Origin: an uncultured Lachnospiraceae bacterium
GTDB lineage: Bacteria; Bacillota; Clostridia; Lachnospirales; Lachnospiraceae
Reading direction: 5' to 3'
Assembly: GCA_946623295.1 (NCBI GenBank)
Contig: CAMOQY010000106.1
Coordinates: 1 to 5,602 of the forward strand
DNA length: 5,602 nt
Part shown: piece after piece, positions 1-5,218 of the stretch
Layout of the letters: each line of letters begins with the position of its first letter
Position numbering within the stretch: the stretch's first letter is position 1
The notes under the pieces: model-generated
What the model saw: the letters and a program-made list of their open reading frames with translations, nothing else
What the model was told of the DNA's origin: nothing
The model's database searches: none
Position numbers and translations under genes: made by a program

Positions 1-476
1 CAGGCACGGTCCGCGAAAACCTGCTCTACGGCAAACCAGACGCCACCGACGAGGAGATCGAGGCAGCTGTCAAAAGCGTATCTGCCGACCAGGTCATCGC
101 GCGCATGGACAAGGGATATGAAAGCGACGTGGGCGAGGGCGGCGACCTCCTCTCCACCGGAGAAAAGCAGCTCATCTCTTTTGCCAGGGCCATCCTCTCC
201 GATCCGCGCATCTTTGTGCTGGACGAGGCGACGTCCTCTATCGACACAGTGACCGAAAAGCTCATCCAGGAGGCCATCGAACATCTGATGCGCGGCAGGA
301 CGTCCTTCGTCATCGCGCACCGGCTCTCCACCATCCGCCAGGCTGACGTGATCCTGGTGGTCCAGGACGGCAAGATCATCGAGCAGGGCAGACATGACGA
401 GCTGATGAAGAAACACGGCCACTACTATAATCTCTACACGCGCCAGTTCACCGAGGAGCTGATGAAGAAGAGCTGA
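1..476 (+). CDS. ABC exporter ATPase domain, C-terminal part (5' end outside window)
   Basis: This is the last 157 residues of an ABC transporter nucleotide-binding domain, read in the frame that starts at base 3. The fragment opens with GTVRENLLYG, the segment just after the Q-loop in exporter-type (MsbA/LmrA-like) half transporters. It then has the ABC signature as LSTGEKQ (residues 50-56 of the fragment, a variant of LSGGQ), Walker B IFVLDE (70-75), a D-loop SSID (78-81) and the switch histidine in AHRLST (H106). Walker A, the Q-loop and any membrane domain lie upstream of the window. The protein ends in a short charged tail, EELMKKS, as exporter half transporters often do. From the family, it hydrolyses ATP at the inner face of the membrane to drive export; the substrate cannot be told. 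It converges with the PAP2 gene, with 44 bases between the stops and no convincing terminator. Confidence 0.95.
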   Translation, partial: GTVRENLLYGKPDATDEEIEAAVKSVSADQVIARMDKGYESDVGEGGDLLSTGEKQLISFARAILSDPRIFVLDEATSSIDTVTEKLIQEAIEHLMRGRTSFVIAHRLSTIRQADVILVVQDGKIIEQGRHDELMKKHGHYYNLYTRQFTEELMKKS

Positions 477-520
477 GGCCGTGCATCATGGCTCTTTCGG
501 TCAGGCGCGGTGATCCCGGT

Positions 521-1444
521 TTACTCCGCTTTCCTTCCGATCTTTGCCGTCACCTTAAAAAGCATCGGGTACACACCGATAGTAATAAAGGAAACAACCG
601 CATATCTGCAGCACCGCACCATCAGCGCGGCGAAGCTTCCGCTGCCGAGGAATTCGCCCGGGAACGGGAGCTTGAGCAGCGTATTGAGCCCAAAGAACAA
701 AGCTCCTCCGAAGGCGACGCGCGCGATCATGCGCAGCGGCTGTCTCGTGACTTCAAAACCGACTTTTTTCTCCTCAAAAGTAAACGCGGCTATCAGACCG
801 ATGAGCAGCCCGAGACCGGTATAATAATCCTCGCTCCGGCAGTAGAGAAGCCCCGGCAGCGATGTTACGAGCATAACGGCGTAAAAAGCATAGCGGTTAA
901 GCCTGTCGTAGAGCAGCGTTACAACGAGCATGATCAGATAGCCGAGCGCAAGACCGACGAGCACATCCGTCGGGAAGTGCGCTCCCACGACCATACGCGA
1001 GAAGGCTACAAGCAGCGGAATGACGACGGCAAGCACGGTAAATATCTTCTTTTTGAAGCTCGTCGCCATGATACCAAAGAGAGCCGCCGCATTTGTCGAA
1101 TGTCCGCTCGGGAAGGAATACCCCTGCAGCTTCAGATCATATATATCACCGTCCGCGATGGGCCGGAGCAGATCGATCTGTTCGCTCTCAAAATACGGCC
1201 TGCGGCGCAGGAAAACGTTTTTTATCATCGGATTCCAGATGTTGCTCATCACGACCGCGAAGCCGACTTTTTTCCCGACCTCCTTGTCCCAGCACCAGTA
1301 GATAAAACCCAGCATCAGCACAAGGAACAGCTCCTCGCCGAAAAACGAGATCAGTGAGATCACCTGGATCACGGCGTGCGGCAGAACTGCCTGCAGCCAC
1401 TCCATAAACGATATTTCCCAGTTAAAGAAAAATGAATTTGCCAT
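521..1444 (-). CDS. PAP2-family membrane phosphatase with extra C-terminal membrane segments
   Basis: A 307-residue integral membrane protein of the PAP2 (type 2 phosphatidic acid phosphatase) family. All three catalytic motifs are present: KxxxxxxRP (K75 to P83, from KNVFLRRRP), PSGH (P112-H115) and SRx5HxxxD (S149, R150, H156, D160). The family removes phosphate from lipid phosphates such as phosphatidate or undecaprenyl pyrophosphate through a phosphohistidine intermediate; which substrate applies here cannot be read. After the catalytic core come about four further hydrophobic segments (roughly residues 186-300), more than in the shortest PAP2 proteins. I chose the start at 1444 (MANSFFFNW) because AAGGA lies 10 bases upstream and because an upstream in-frame ATG at 1507 sits only about 10 bases past a TATAAT box, leaving it no leader; the extra 21 residues it would add are charged and not signal-like. 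The gene appears to form its own transcription unit. Confidence 0.92.
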   Translation of the reverse strand: MANSFFFNWEISFMEWLQAVLPHAVIQVISLISFFGEELFLVLMLGFIYWCWDKEVGKKVGFAVVMSNIWNPMIKNVFLRRRPYFESEQIDLLRPIADGDIYDLKLQGYSFPSGHSTNAAALFGIMATSFKKKIFTVLAVVIPLLVAFSRMVVGAHFPTDVLVGLALGYLIMLVVTLLYDRLNRYAFYAVMLVTSLPGLLYCRSEDYYTGLGLLIGLIAAFTFEEKKVGFEVTRQPLRMIARVAFGGALFFGLNTLLKLPFPGEFLGSGSFAALMVRCCRYAVVSFITIGVYPMLFKVTAKIGRKAE

Positions 1445-1453
1445 GGCAATGCA

Positions 1454-1462
1454 TTCCTTCCC
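1454..1462 (-). promoter_or_regulatory. Ribosome binding site for the PAP2 gene
   Basis: On the minus strand this reads GGGAAGGAA; AAGGA ends 10 bases before the ATG at 1444. The spacing is slightly long but usable. It is the main argument for the inner start over the in-frame ATG at 1507, which has only an A/T run ahead of it. Confidence 0.6.
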
Positions 1463-1516
1463 ATCAGGCCCGGAGCGCCGGTCTTTTGCGGGTCCGATGA
1501 ATATCATATTTTTTTT

Positions 1517-1545
1517 ATTATAGCCTATCCGGAGGATAAAATGAA
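1517..1545 (-). promoter_or_regulatory. Candidate sigma-A promoter for the PAP2 gene
   Basis: A perfect TATAAT (1522-1517 on the minus strand) is preceded at 17 bases by TTCATT (1545-1540), which matches TTGACA at only 3 of 6 positions. Transcription would begin near 1510, giving the PAP2 message a leader of about 65 bases to its start at 1444. The promoter lies just past the terminator of the MFS gene, which fits an independent unit. The -10 box is convincing; the -35 is weak. Confidence 0.6.
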
Positions 1546-1554
1546 GATGCTGCG

Positions 1555-1593
1555 AAAAACAGGCCTGAAGCAGAAAGATCTGTTTCAGGCCTG
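1555..1593 (-). terminator. Intrinsic terminator of the MFS gene
   Basis: Bases 1560-1573 pair with 1580-1593 around a 6-base loop; the core CAGGCCTGAA / TTCAGGCCTG is a perfect 10-bp stem. Reading on the minus strand the stem is followed at once by UUUUU (1559-1555). In minus-strand RNA there is one C-A mismatch near the loop (1570 opposite 1583). It lies about 20 bases past the MFS stop codon, the expected place for its terminator. Confidence 0.85.
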
Positions 1594-1611
1594 AAGAAAT
1601 GCGGAAAAACT

Positions 1612-2883
1612 TTACTCCCCGCGCTGAGCGGCCGCGAGGATCTCGCGGCGGTCGCGTCTGGCAAAATGCAGGATAATCTGGAAACCGATGGTGATCAGCG
1701 CGAGCATCCCCGACAACACGAGAAGGATGGGCTTGTAGCTGCCCACACTGTCCCAGACGAGATTTACGAGCGGCGCGCCCAGAGCGTATCCCGCAGTATT
1801 GATCGAAACAAAGAGCCCCATCGTCTTTGCGAAAGATTTTTCTCCGAACATGTCAGCCACGATAAGCGGCAGCATGATAGTCTCCAGCGGCATAGCCAAA
1901 GCCAGCATCGCCATGCACACAAAGATCATCACGGACGAGGTGCCGGCGTTGAGCATCGCCAGCATAAAGATCGATACCGCCGCGGCGCACTCGCACAGCA
2001 GCAGCGTGATCCTCAGTCCCAGTCTGTCAAAGCTGACCCCGGCAAGGATCTTTGAGGCCGCGAGCACTATCGCGTAAAAGCTCGCGGTGAGCGTCACGTA
2101 ATTCTCCAGTCCCACGTCGGAAAGATGCGAAGCCTTGATGCCGCTGATGGCCTGCAGCGCCGCGCCTGTAAAGAATATACACACAGCCGCGCAGTAGAAA
2201 TACGGCCTGCGGAGCACCTGTGAAAACTCCATGCCCACCCACGAATCACCGCGGTGCGGTTTTTTATGAGTCGAGGGATGAGGCGCTTCCTCGCCCTCGG
2301 GGGCGTTTCTGAAAAACAGCAGGATCAGCACCAGCACCACGGCAAGTATCACCGCGCCCAGTCTGTACGCGCTGCGATAGCCAAAGGCGTCCGCTCTGAT
2401 GATCGGACGGACGATGGGGGCAAACACCGCGGCGCCAAGACCGTTTGACGCGAGGATTATCCCCATTATCGTCCCGCGGTTCTCCGAAAACCAGCTGTTT
2501 ACCACGTATCCGACGATCGTAGTGGTGCTCCATGCGAGGCCCATTCCGAGGAACACCCCGCCTACATAGAAATGCCAGTACTGATCGGCAAACGAATAGA
2601 CCAGACAAAACGCTATCAGCGAGAGAAAGCCAAACGCGGCCATCCTCTTTGCGCCCCACTTCACGACAAGAGTGCTGAAAAAGAGATTGACGATCGCGGT
2701 CGTGATATAGCGGCAGGCATCGCCAAACGAAAAACCCGAGCGCTTCAGACCGAGCGCCTCAGTGATCGGCTTGAGAAAAAGGTCCTTGTTGCTGCTGCAG
2801 AAGCCCAGCGCCGTAAAGACCATCAGTATGCAGACCGCCATGATCACCCATTTGTATTCGAAACGTGTTTTTTCAGACTTCAT
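1612..2883 (-). CDS. MFS transporter, oxalate/formate-antiporter or monocarboxylate type
   Basis: A complete 423-residue protein with about twelve hydrophobic segments in two halves split by a polar loop (about residues 192-222, EGEEAPHPSTHKKPHRGDS). Motif A-like loops follow the second helix of each half: VVKWGAKR (73-80) and GVSFDRLGLR (282-291). The stretch WFSENRGTIMGI (131-142) followed by a Gly-rich helix and AP matches the W-F-x-x-R-G-x-x-x-G-I pattern I associate with the OFA/monocarboxylate branch of the major facilitator superfamily. Members move small organic anions across the cell membrane by antiport or proton coupling; the substrate here is unknown. The start at 2883 has GGGAG five bases upstream. 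The gene has its own candidate promoter upstream and a terminator downstream, so it looks like a single-gene unit. The MFS call is firm; the branch is likely. Confidence 0.93.
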   Translation of the reverse strand: MKSEKTRFEYKWVIMAVCILMVFTALGFCSSNKDLFLKPITEALGLKRSGFSFGDACRYITTAIVNLFFSTLVVKWGAKRMAAFGFLSLIAFCLVYSFADQYWHFYVGGVFLGMGLAWSTTTIVGYVVNSWFSENRGTIMGIILASNGLGAAVFAPIVRPIIRADAFGYRSAYRLGAVILAVVLVLILLFFRNAPEGEEAPHPSTHKKPHRGDSWVGMEFSQVLRRPYFYCAAVCIFFTGAALQAISGIKASHLSDVGLENYVTLTASFYAIVLAASKILAGVSFDRLGLRITLLLCECAAAVSIFMLAMLNAGTSSVMIFVCMAMLALAMPLETIMLPLIVADMFGEKSFAKTMGLFVSINTAGYALGAPLVNLVWDSVGSYKPILLVLSGMLALITIGFQIILHFARRDRREILAAAQRGE

Positions 2884-2904
2884 ACCCGCTCCCGTCCCCG
2901 TATT

Positions 2905-2933
2905 ATTATCTGACCGGCTCGTTATTCCGTAAA
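2905..2933 (-). promoter_or_regulatory. Candidate sigma-A promoter for the MFS gene
   Basis: On the minus strand TTTACG (2933-2928, 4 of 6 to TTGACA) and GATAAT (2910-2905, 5 of 6 to TATAAT) are separated by exactly 17 bases. The -10 ends 21 bases before the MFS start codon, leaving a leader of about 15 bases that includes the GGGAG ribosome site. The -35 overlaps the U-run of the terminator just upstream, a compact end-to-start arrangement. Confidence 0.5.
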
Positions 2934-2975
2934 AAAAGTGATCCCGGAAGGAACAAGCCCCTATTCCGGAATCAC
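2931..2975 (-). terminator. Strong intrinsic terminator downstream of the repeat-linker lipoprotein
   Basis: Bases 2938-2949 pair with 2964-2975 in a 12-bp stem (GTGATTCCGGAA / TTCCGGGATCAC in minus-strand RNA, all pairs canonical except one G-U), with a 14-base loop and a run of seven U directly after it (2937-2931). On the plus strand the G-U becomes a C-A mismatch and there is no T-run at its 3' side, so the element works in the minus direction. It closes the unit containing the lipoprotein that ends at 3073, about 100 bases upstream. Confidence 0.9.
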
Positions 2976-3012
2976 TGTCTTGTCGTCAGAAAACATCTAT
3001 TTAAAAGCCGCT

Positions 3013-3018
3013 ATTATA
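3013..3018 (-). promoter_or_regulatory. TATAAT box in the lipoprotein 3' untranslated region (possible small RNA promoter)
   Basis: A perfect TATAAT occurs on the minus strand about 55 bases past the lipoprotein stop codon and about 38 bases before the terminator stem begins. A -35 is poor: the nearest decent match is TTTACT at a 19-base spacing. A start near 3006 would give an RNA of about 75 bases ending at the strong terminator. The surrounding region is AT-rich, so chance occurrence is quite possible. Apart from this box and the terminator I see nothing else in the 2884-3072 gap except the MFS promoter. Confidence 0.25.
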
Positions 3019-3072
3019 TTAACTCCTTTTTCACAAAAAGTAAATGGATTAAATTCAGCGCGGCAGCGAAAT

Positions 3073-3993
3073 TCAATTATAGGAAATACTTCCCGCCCAG
3101 GTGCAATTTTCAGCCAGCTCCGGGTTCAGCTTCACAAAATACTCTCCGGGCTCCATGCCGCGGAAGCTGCTGCTGTGGATATTTGAATCGTCGGCCGTGA
3201 CCGCCGCTCCGTCAGAGCCGGAAACCTCGATCGAAAGATCAAAGCACCAGATCTCCACGTCGCTCTTTTCAGTCAGGGTGAACCTGTACCATCTCTCTCC
3301 GCCGTTGCCAGGAGTAAAGGTAAAGCTGTAGTCCTCATCCCGGAGCATTTCCACCGCGCTGTCCTTCGAGGTATTGGCGGGCTTTCCGACCGTTTCAGCC
3401 TCGTAGTACACGTAATTGCCCTCGCCGTATATACTCTTGCCATAGATATTGACGTCGTCATTTATGCAAAGGTAAAACTCGCCCGCGGGAAGCGCCACGC
3501 CGGTATTCTTGTTATAGACATTTTCGGGTGTGATTACCGCGCCGTTACTGTCAAAAACACTGAAAAGCATGTGCGAATAACTCACGCCCTCGATCCACGG
3601 GTAAATAATGCTCTCATCCGCGACGCTTATCCGGAAGTACATTCCCTTGGCAAAATCGTAGTATTTGTCGCCGACCGCCAGGGGTATCGCATCCGAAATG
3701 GACGACCCGGAGGGAGGCTGCGCGGCAGAGGTGTCCGCGGCAGAAGTGGATTCCGGCTGTGCGGCAGAGGTGTCCGCGGCAGAAGTGGATTCCAGCTGCG
3801 AGGCAGAGGTGTCCGCAGCGGAAGTGCCTTCCGGCAGTGCGGATGTGTCCGCAGTATCAGACTGCGCCGCAGATGCGGGATCAGTCGCGCCGTCAGACGC
3901 GGCCGACGTATCTGCATCAGACGAACCGCAGGCTGCTGCAGTGAGCAGAAATGCCAGCGTTACAAATAAGCAAACTGTCTTTTTCATGATCAT
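3073..3993 (-). CDS. Secreted lipoprotein with repeat-rich linker and two probable beta-sandwich domains
   Basis: A 306-residue predicted lipoprotein of unknown function. It has a signal peptide (MIMKKTVCLFVTLAFLL) ending in TAAAC, with C22 as the likely lipidated cysteine; the lipobox is loose, with Ala rather than Leu at -3. Residues 23-98 are a disordered linker rich in Ser, Thr, Ala and Asp, including three 13-residue repeats of the type ESTSAADTSAAQP. Residues 99-200 and 205-306 look like two related all-beta modules: each has an aromatic strand near its start (YFRISV; WYRFTL) and a GE-F/Y strand later (GEFYLCIN, GEYFVKLN). This layout resembles bacterial pre-peptidase C-terminal (PPC-type) domains, but that is by eye only. 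The start at 3993 is chosen because AAGGA lies six bases upstream; the longer in-frame ATG at 4113 overlaps the nuclease gene and would bury the signal peptide. It has its own promoter and a strong terminator. Confidence 0.88.
   Translation of the reverse strand: MIMKKTVCLFVTLAFLLTAAACGSSDADTSAASDGATDPASAAQSDTADTSALPEGTSAADTSASQLESTSAADTSAAQPESTSAADTSAAQPPSGSSISDAIPLAVGDKYYDFAKGMYFRISVADESIIYPWIEGVSYSHMLFSVFDSNGAVITPENVYNKNTGVALPAGEFYLCINDDVNIYGKSIYGEGNYVYYEAETVGKPANTSKDSAVEMLRDEDYSFTFTPGNGGERWYRFTLTEKSDVEIWCFDLSIEVSGSDGAAVTADDSNIHSSSFRGMEPGEYFVKLNPELAENCTWAGSISYN
3722..3838. repeat. Three tandem 39-base repeats in the lipoprotein linker
   Basis: Copies lie at 3722-3760, 3761-3799 and 3800-3838, with a degenerate partial fourth copy from 3839. 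The first two differ at only two positions (both near the end of the unit); the third is more diverged. The unit is a multiple of three, so copy number can change without a frameshift; each copy encodes 13 linker residues. The high identity of copies one and two points to recent duplication. Confidence 0.9.
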
Positions 3994-3999
3994 ATCGCG

Positions 4000-4004
4000 T
4001 CCTT
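4000..4004 (-). promoter_or_regulatory. Ribosome binding site for the repeat-linker lipoprotein
   Basis: AAGGA (within AAAGAAAGGA) sits six bases before the ATG at 3993 and twelve before the ATG at 3987. This favours MIMKK over MKK as the N-terminus and rules against the ATG at 4113. Confidence 0.75.
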
Positions 4005-4026
4005 TCTTTTGACTGCTTTTAATAGT

Positions 4027-4054
4027 ATTATAACGCTTTTCCGCCATCCGGCAA
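4027..4054 (-). promoter_or_regulatory. Candidate sigma-A promoter for the repeat-linker lipoprotein
   Basis: On the minus strand TTGCCG (4054-4049, 4 of 6 to TTGACA) is followed after 16 bases by a perfect TATAAT (4032-4027). It falls in the 91-base gap between the nuclease and lipoprotein genes and would give a leader of about 25 bases containing the AAGGA site. The lipoprotein can therefore be made without the nuclease; I see no clean terminator between the two genes, so read-through is also possible. Confidence 0.65.
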
Positions 4055-4084
4055 AGGTTTTCCGGAGTGCGGCCGCCATCTTCG

Positions 4085-5200
4085 TTACGGTCTGCATTTT
4101 CCGCAGGGCACATATCCCATGCTGATGGCTTCTTCGCGGGTGCCGGTGAACTCCCATTTGTTTTCTTTATTCATTTTTTTGACGCTGTCACAATACGGGT
4201 AATGAAATCTTTTAGATTTCGGATTTGTATTCAGGATATATGTAACCTCGGGACTGCTTGTGACGGATTGTTCCTCCGTTACCTGGCCTTCTGGCGAAGA
4301 CGCGCTCTCGCTTTCCTCCGGCGCGGATGAGGAGACAGAGGACGGCGCTTCCGATACAGCGGCCGCCCAATTCGCGTCCAGAGCGTTTTCTCCAGTCAGA
4401 TAATCGATCACCACTCCCTGCTGAACGTTAAAGCAGAAAACATTCAGGCAGATCGCCTCTCCGTGATCCTCTACGGAATAAGCCTCCATCTGGACCCCTG
4501 AGGCAACAAGATCGTCACCCTCAAACCACGGCGTCACCCTGTAACAGACGTGATTTCCGGTGTTGGCAACATAGTCGGCGATCCGGTTTTCTATCGGCAG
4601 CATGCCGTTGATATTCAGGCTCCGGGTACCCGTTATCAGATTTCTTTCGTCATCATTCACACCGCAGAGCTCATACGCGATCAGATGGCACCTGTTGAAC
4701 AGGTATTTCCCGTCGATAAAATCGTACTTCGCGAGCTGCCAGCCGGAAGGCCGGACCATCCCGATCTGGCCGCGCTCCACCGTGGGGAGCAGCCCTCTTC
4801 CGATGCACGCGGCCGCACAGCCGCAGCGCCCGAGCGTGTCAAGCTCGCTGAATTCTATAAACTCTTCGGTGATGAGATCCGTGTCCGCAAACCGCGGGCG
4901 GTTGCCGTCAAGCTCGATCACGTCCTCGCCGGCATATACCGGGATCGTAAAACCAGCCGGCCTCTCCGTATGTATTCCGTAGTCTGAAGTCGTCTCCGGC
5001 TCTGACGGAACTGCCGCAGAGGTGTCAGCCGCCGCGGACGTATCTTCGATCCCGGCTGTTGTCTCGATTTCCGGTGCAGTTGATTCCGGTGCAGTTGATT
5101 CCGGTGCAGCGGACGATACGGGCATAGGATCAGCACCGCCGCATGAGACTGCGGCGAAAATGCAGGACAGTATGATAATTAAGACGACTGCTCTTTTCAT
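4085..5200 (-). CDS. Lipoprotein DNA/RNA non-specific endonuclease with C-terminal Cys/His domain
   Basis: A 371-residue surface nuclease. The signal peptide (residues 1-19) ends in AVSC with C20 as the probable lipidated cysteine. A Ser/Thr/Pro/Glu-rich linker (21-75) follows. The nuclease domain (about 85-270) resembles Endonuclease_NS_2 (EndA/streptococcal DNase type): IGMVRPSGW (146-154), FNRCHLIAYEL (168-178, with H172 in the place of the catalytic His of the family's DRGH motif), and ERNLITGTRSLNINGMLPIEN (185-205), whose Asn and Glu residues are the likely metal ligands. A second Ser/Glu-rich linker (281-318) leads to a tail of about 50 residues, YILNTN...FHYPYC...PCGKC, with H333, C337, C366 and C369 as a possible Zn site. 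The family cuts DNA and often RNA without sequence preference. The domain has eight cysteines, unusual for an exported protein. The start is fixed by the signal peptide, yet no Shine-Dalgarno site precedes it. It may be co-transcribed with the DUF4143 gene 18 bases upstream. Confidence 0.93.
   Translation of the reverse strand: MKRAVVLIIILSCIFAAVSCGGADPMPVSSAAPESTAPESTAPEIETTAGIEDTSAAADTSAAVPSEPETTSDYGIHTERPAGFTIPVYAGEDVIELDGNRPRFADTDLITEEFIEFSELDTLGRCGCAAACIGRGLLPTVERGQIGMVRPSGWQLAKYDFIDGKYLFNRCHLIAYELCGVNDDERNLITGTRSLNINGMLPIENRIADYVANTGNHVCYRVTPWFEGDDLVASGVQMEAYSVEDHGEAICLNVFCFNVQQGVVIDYLTGENALDANWAAAVSEAPSSVSSSAPEESESASSPEGQVTEEQSVTSSPEVTYILNTNPKSKRFHYPYCDSVKKMNKENKWEFTGTREEAISMGYVPCGKCRP
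5069..5113. repeat. Three 15-base tandem repeats in the nuclease N-terminal linker
   Basis: TTCCGGTGCAGTTGA occurs perfectly at 5069-5083 and 5084-5098, with a third diverged copy at 5099-5113. In the protein this is the run of S/E-T-A-P-E units around residues 30-44. The length is a multiple of three, so copy changes alter only linker length. Confidence 0.85.
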
Positions 5201-5206
5201 AGTTGA

Positions 5207-5212
5207 ATTGTA
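5207..5212 (-). promoter_or_regulatory. TACAAT box directly before the nuclease start codon
   Basis: TACAAT (5 of 6 to TATAAT) ends six bases before the ATG at 5200. If used as a -10, transcription would start at or next to the A of the ATG, giving a leaderless message; this would fit the lack of a ribosome site. No credible -35 is visible at 16-18 bases (the sequence there is around CGGCAC), and the short gap is A/T-rich, so the match may be chance. Confidence 0.25.
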
Positions 5213-5218
5213 TTTATT

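Noticed and set aside
475..497. Possible terminator between the convergent ABC and PAP2 genes (GAGGCC, 9-base loop, GGCTC, TTT).
   Set aside because: The stem is only five pairs with a bulge and the T-run is three bases; on the minus strand there is no U-run either. Too weak to call.
488..1357. Long open frame on the plus strand opposite the PAP2 gene.
   Set aside because: It encodes a charged, low-complexity protein rich in Arg, Glu and His with no domain, and lies opposite a gene with all PAP2 motifs; it is an antisense shadow.
3026..3040. Inverted repeat CTTTTT-CAC-AAAAAG.
   Set aside because: All but one pair are A-T with a three-base loop in an AT-rich stretch; likely chance.
3722..3838. 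Could the regularly spaced repeats be a CRISPR array?
   Set aside because: The units abut with no spacers, keep the reading frame and encode linker residues; this is a coding tandem repeat.
3571..4012. Plus-strand frames opposite the lipoprotein linker with Arg/Gly or Ala/Glu repeats.
   Set aside because: The repeats simply mirror the 39-base DNA repeat; there is no ribosome site or recognisable domain, and the minus-strand frame has a signal peptide and conserved-looking domains.
4040..4075. Possible terminator between the nuclease and lipoprotein genes (TCCGG ... CCGGA).
   Set aside because: Five-bp stem with no U-run on the minus strand; it overlaps the -35 of the lipoprotein promoter and is not convincing as a terminator.
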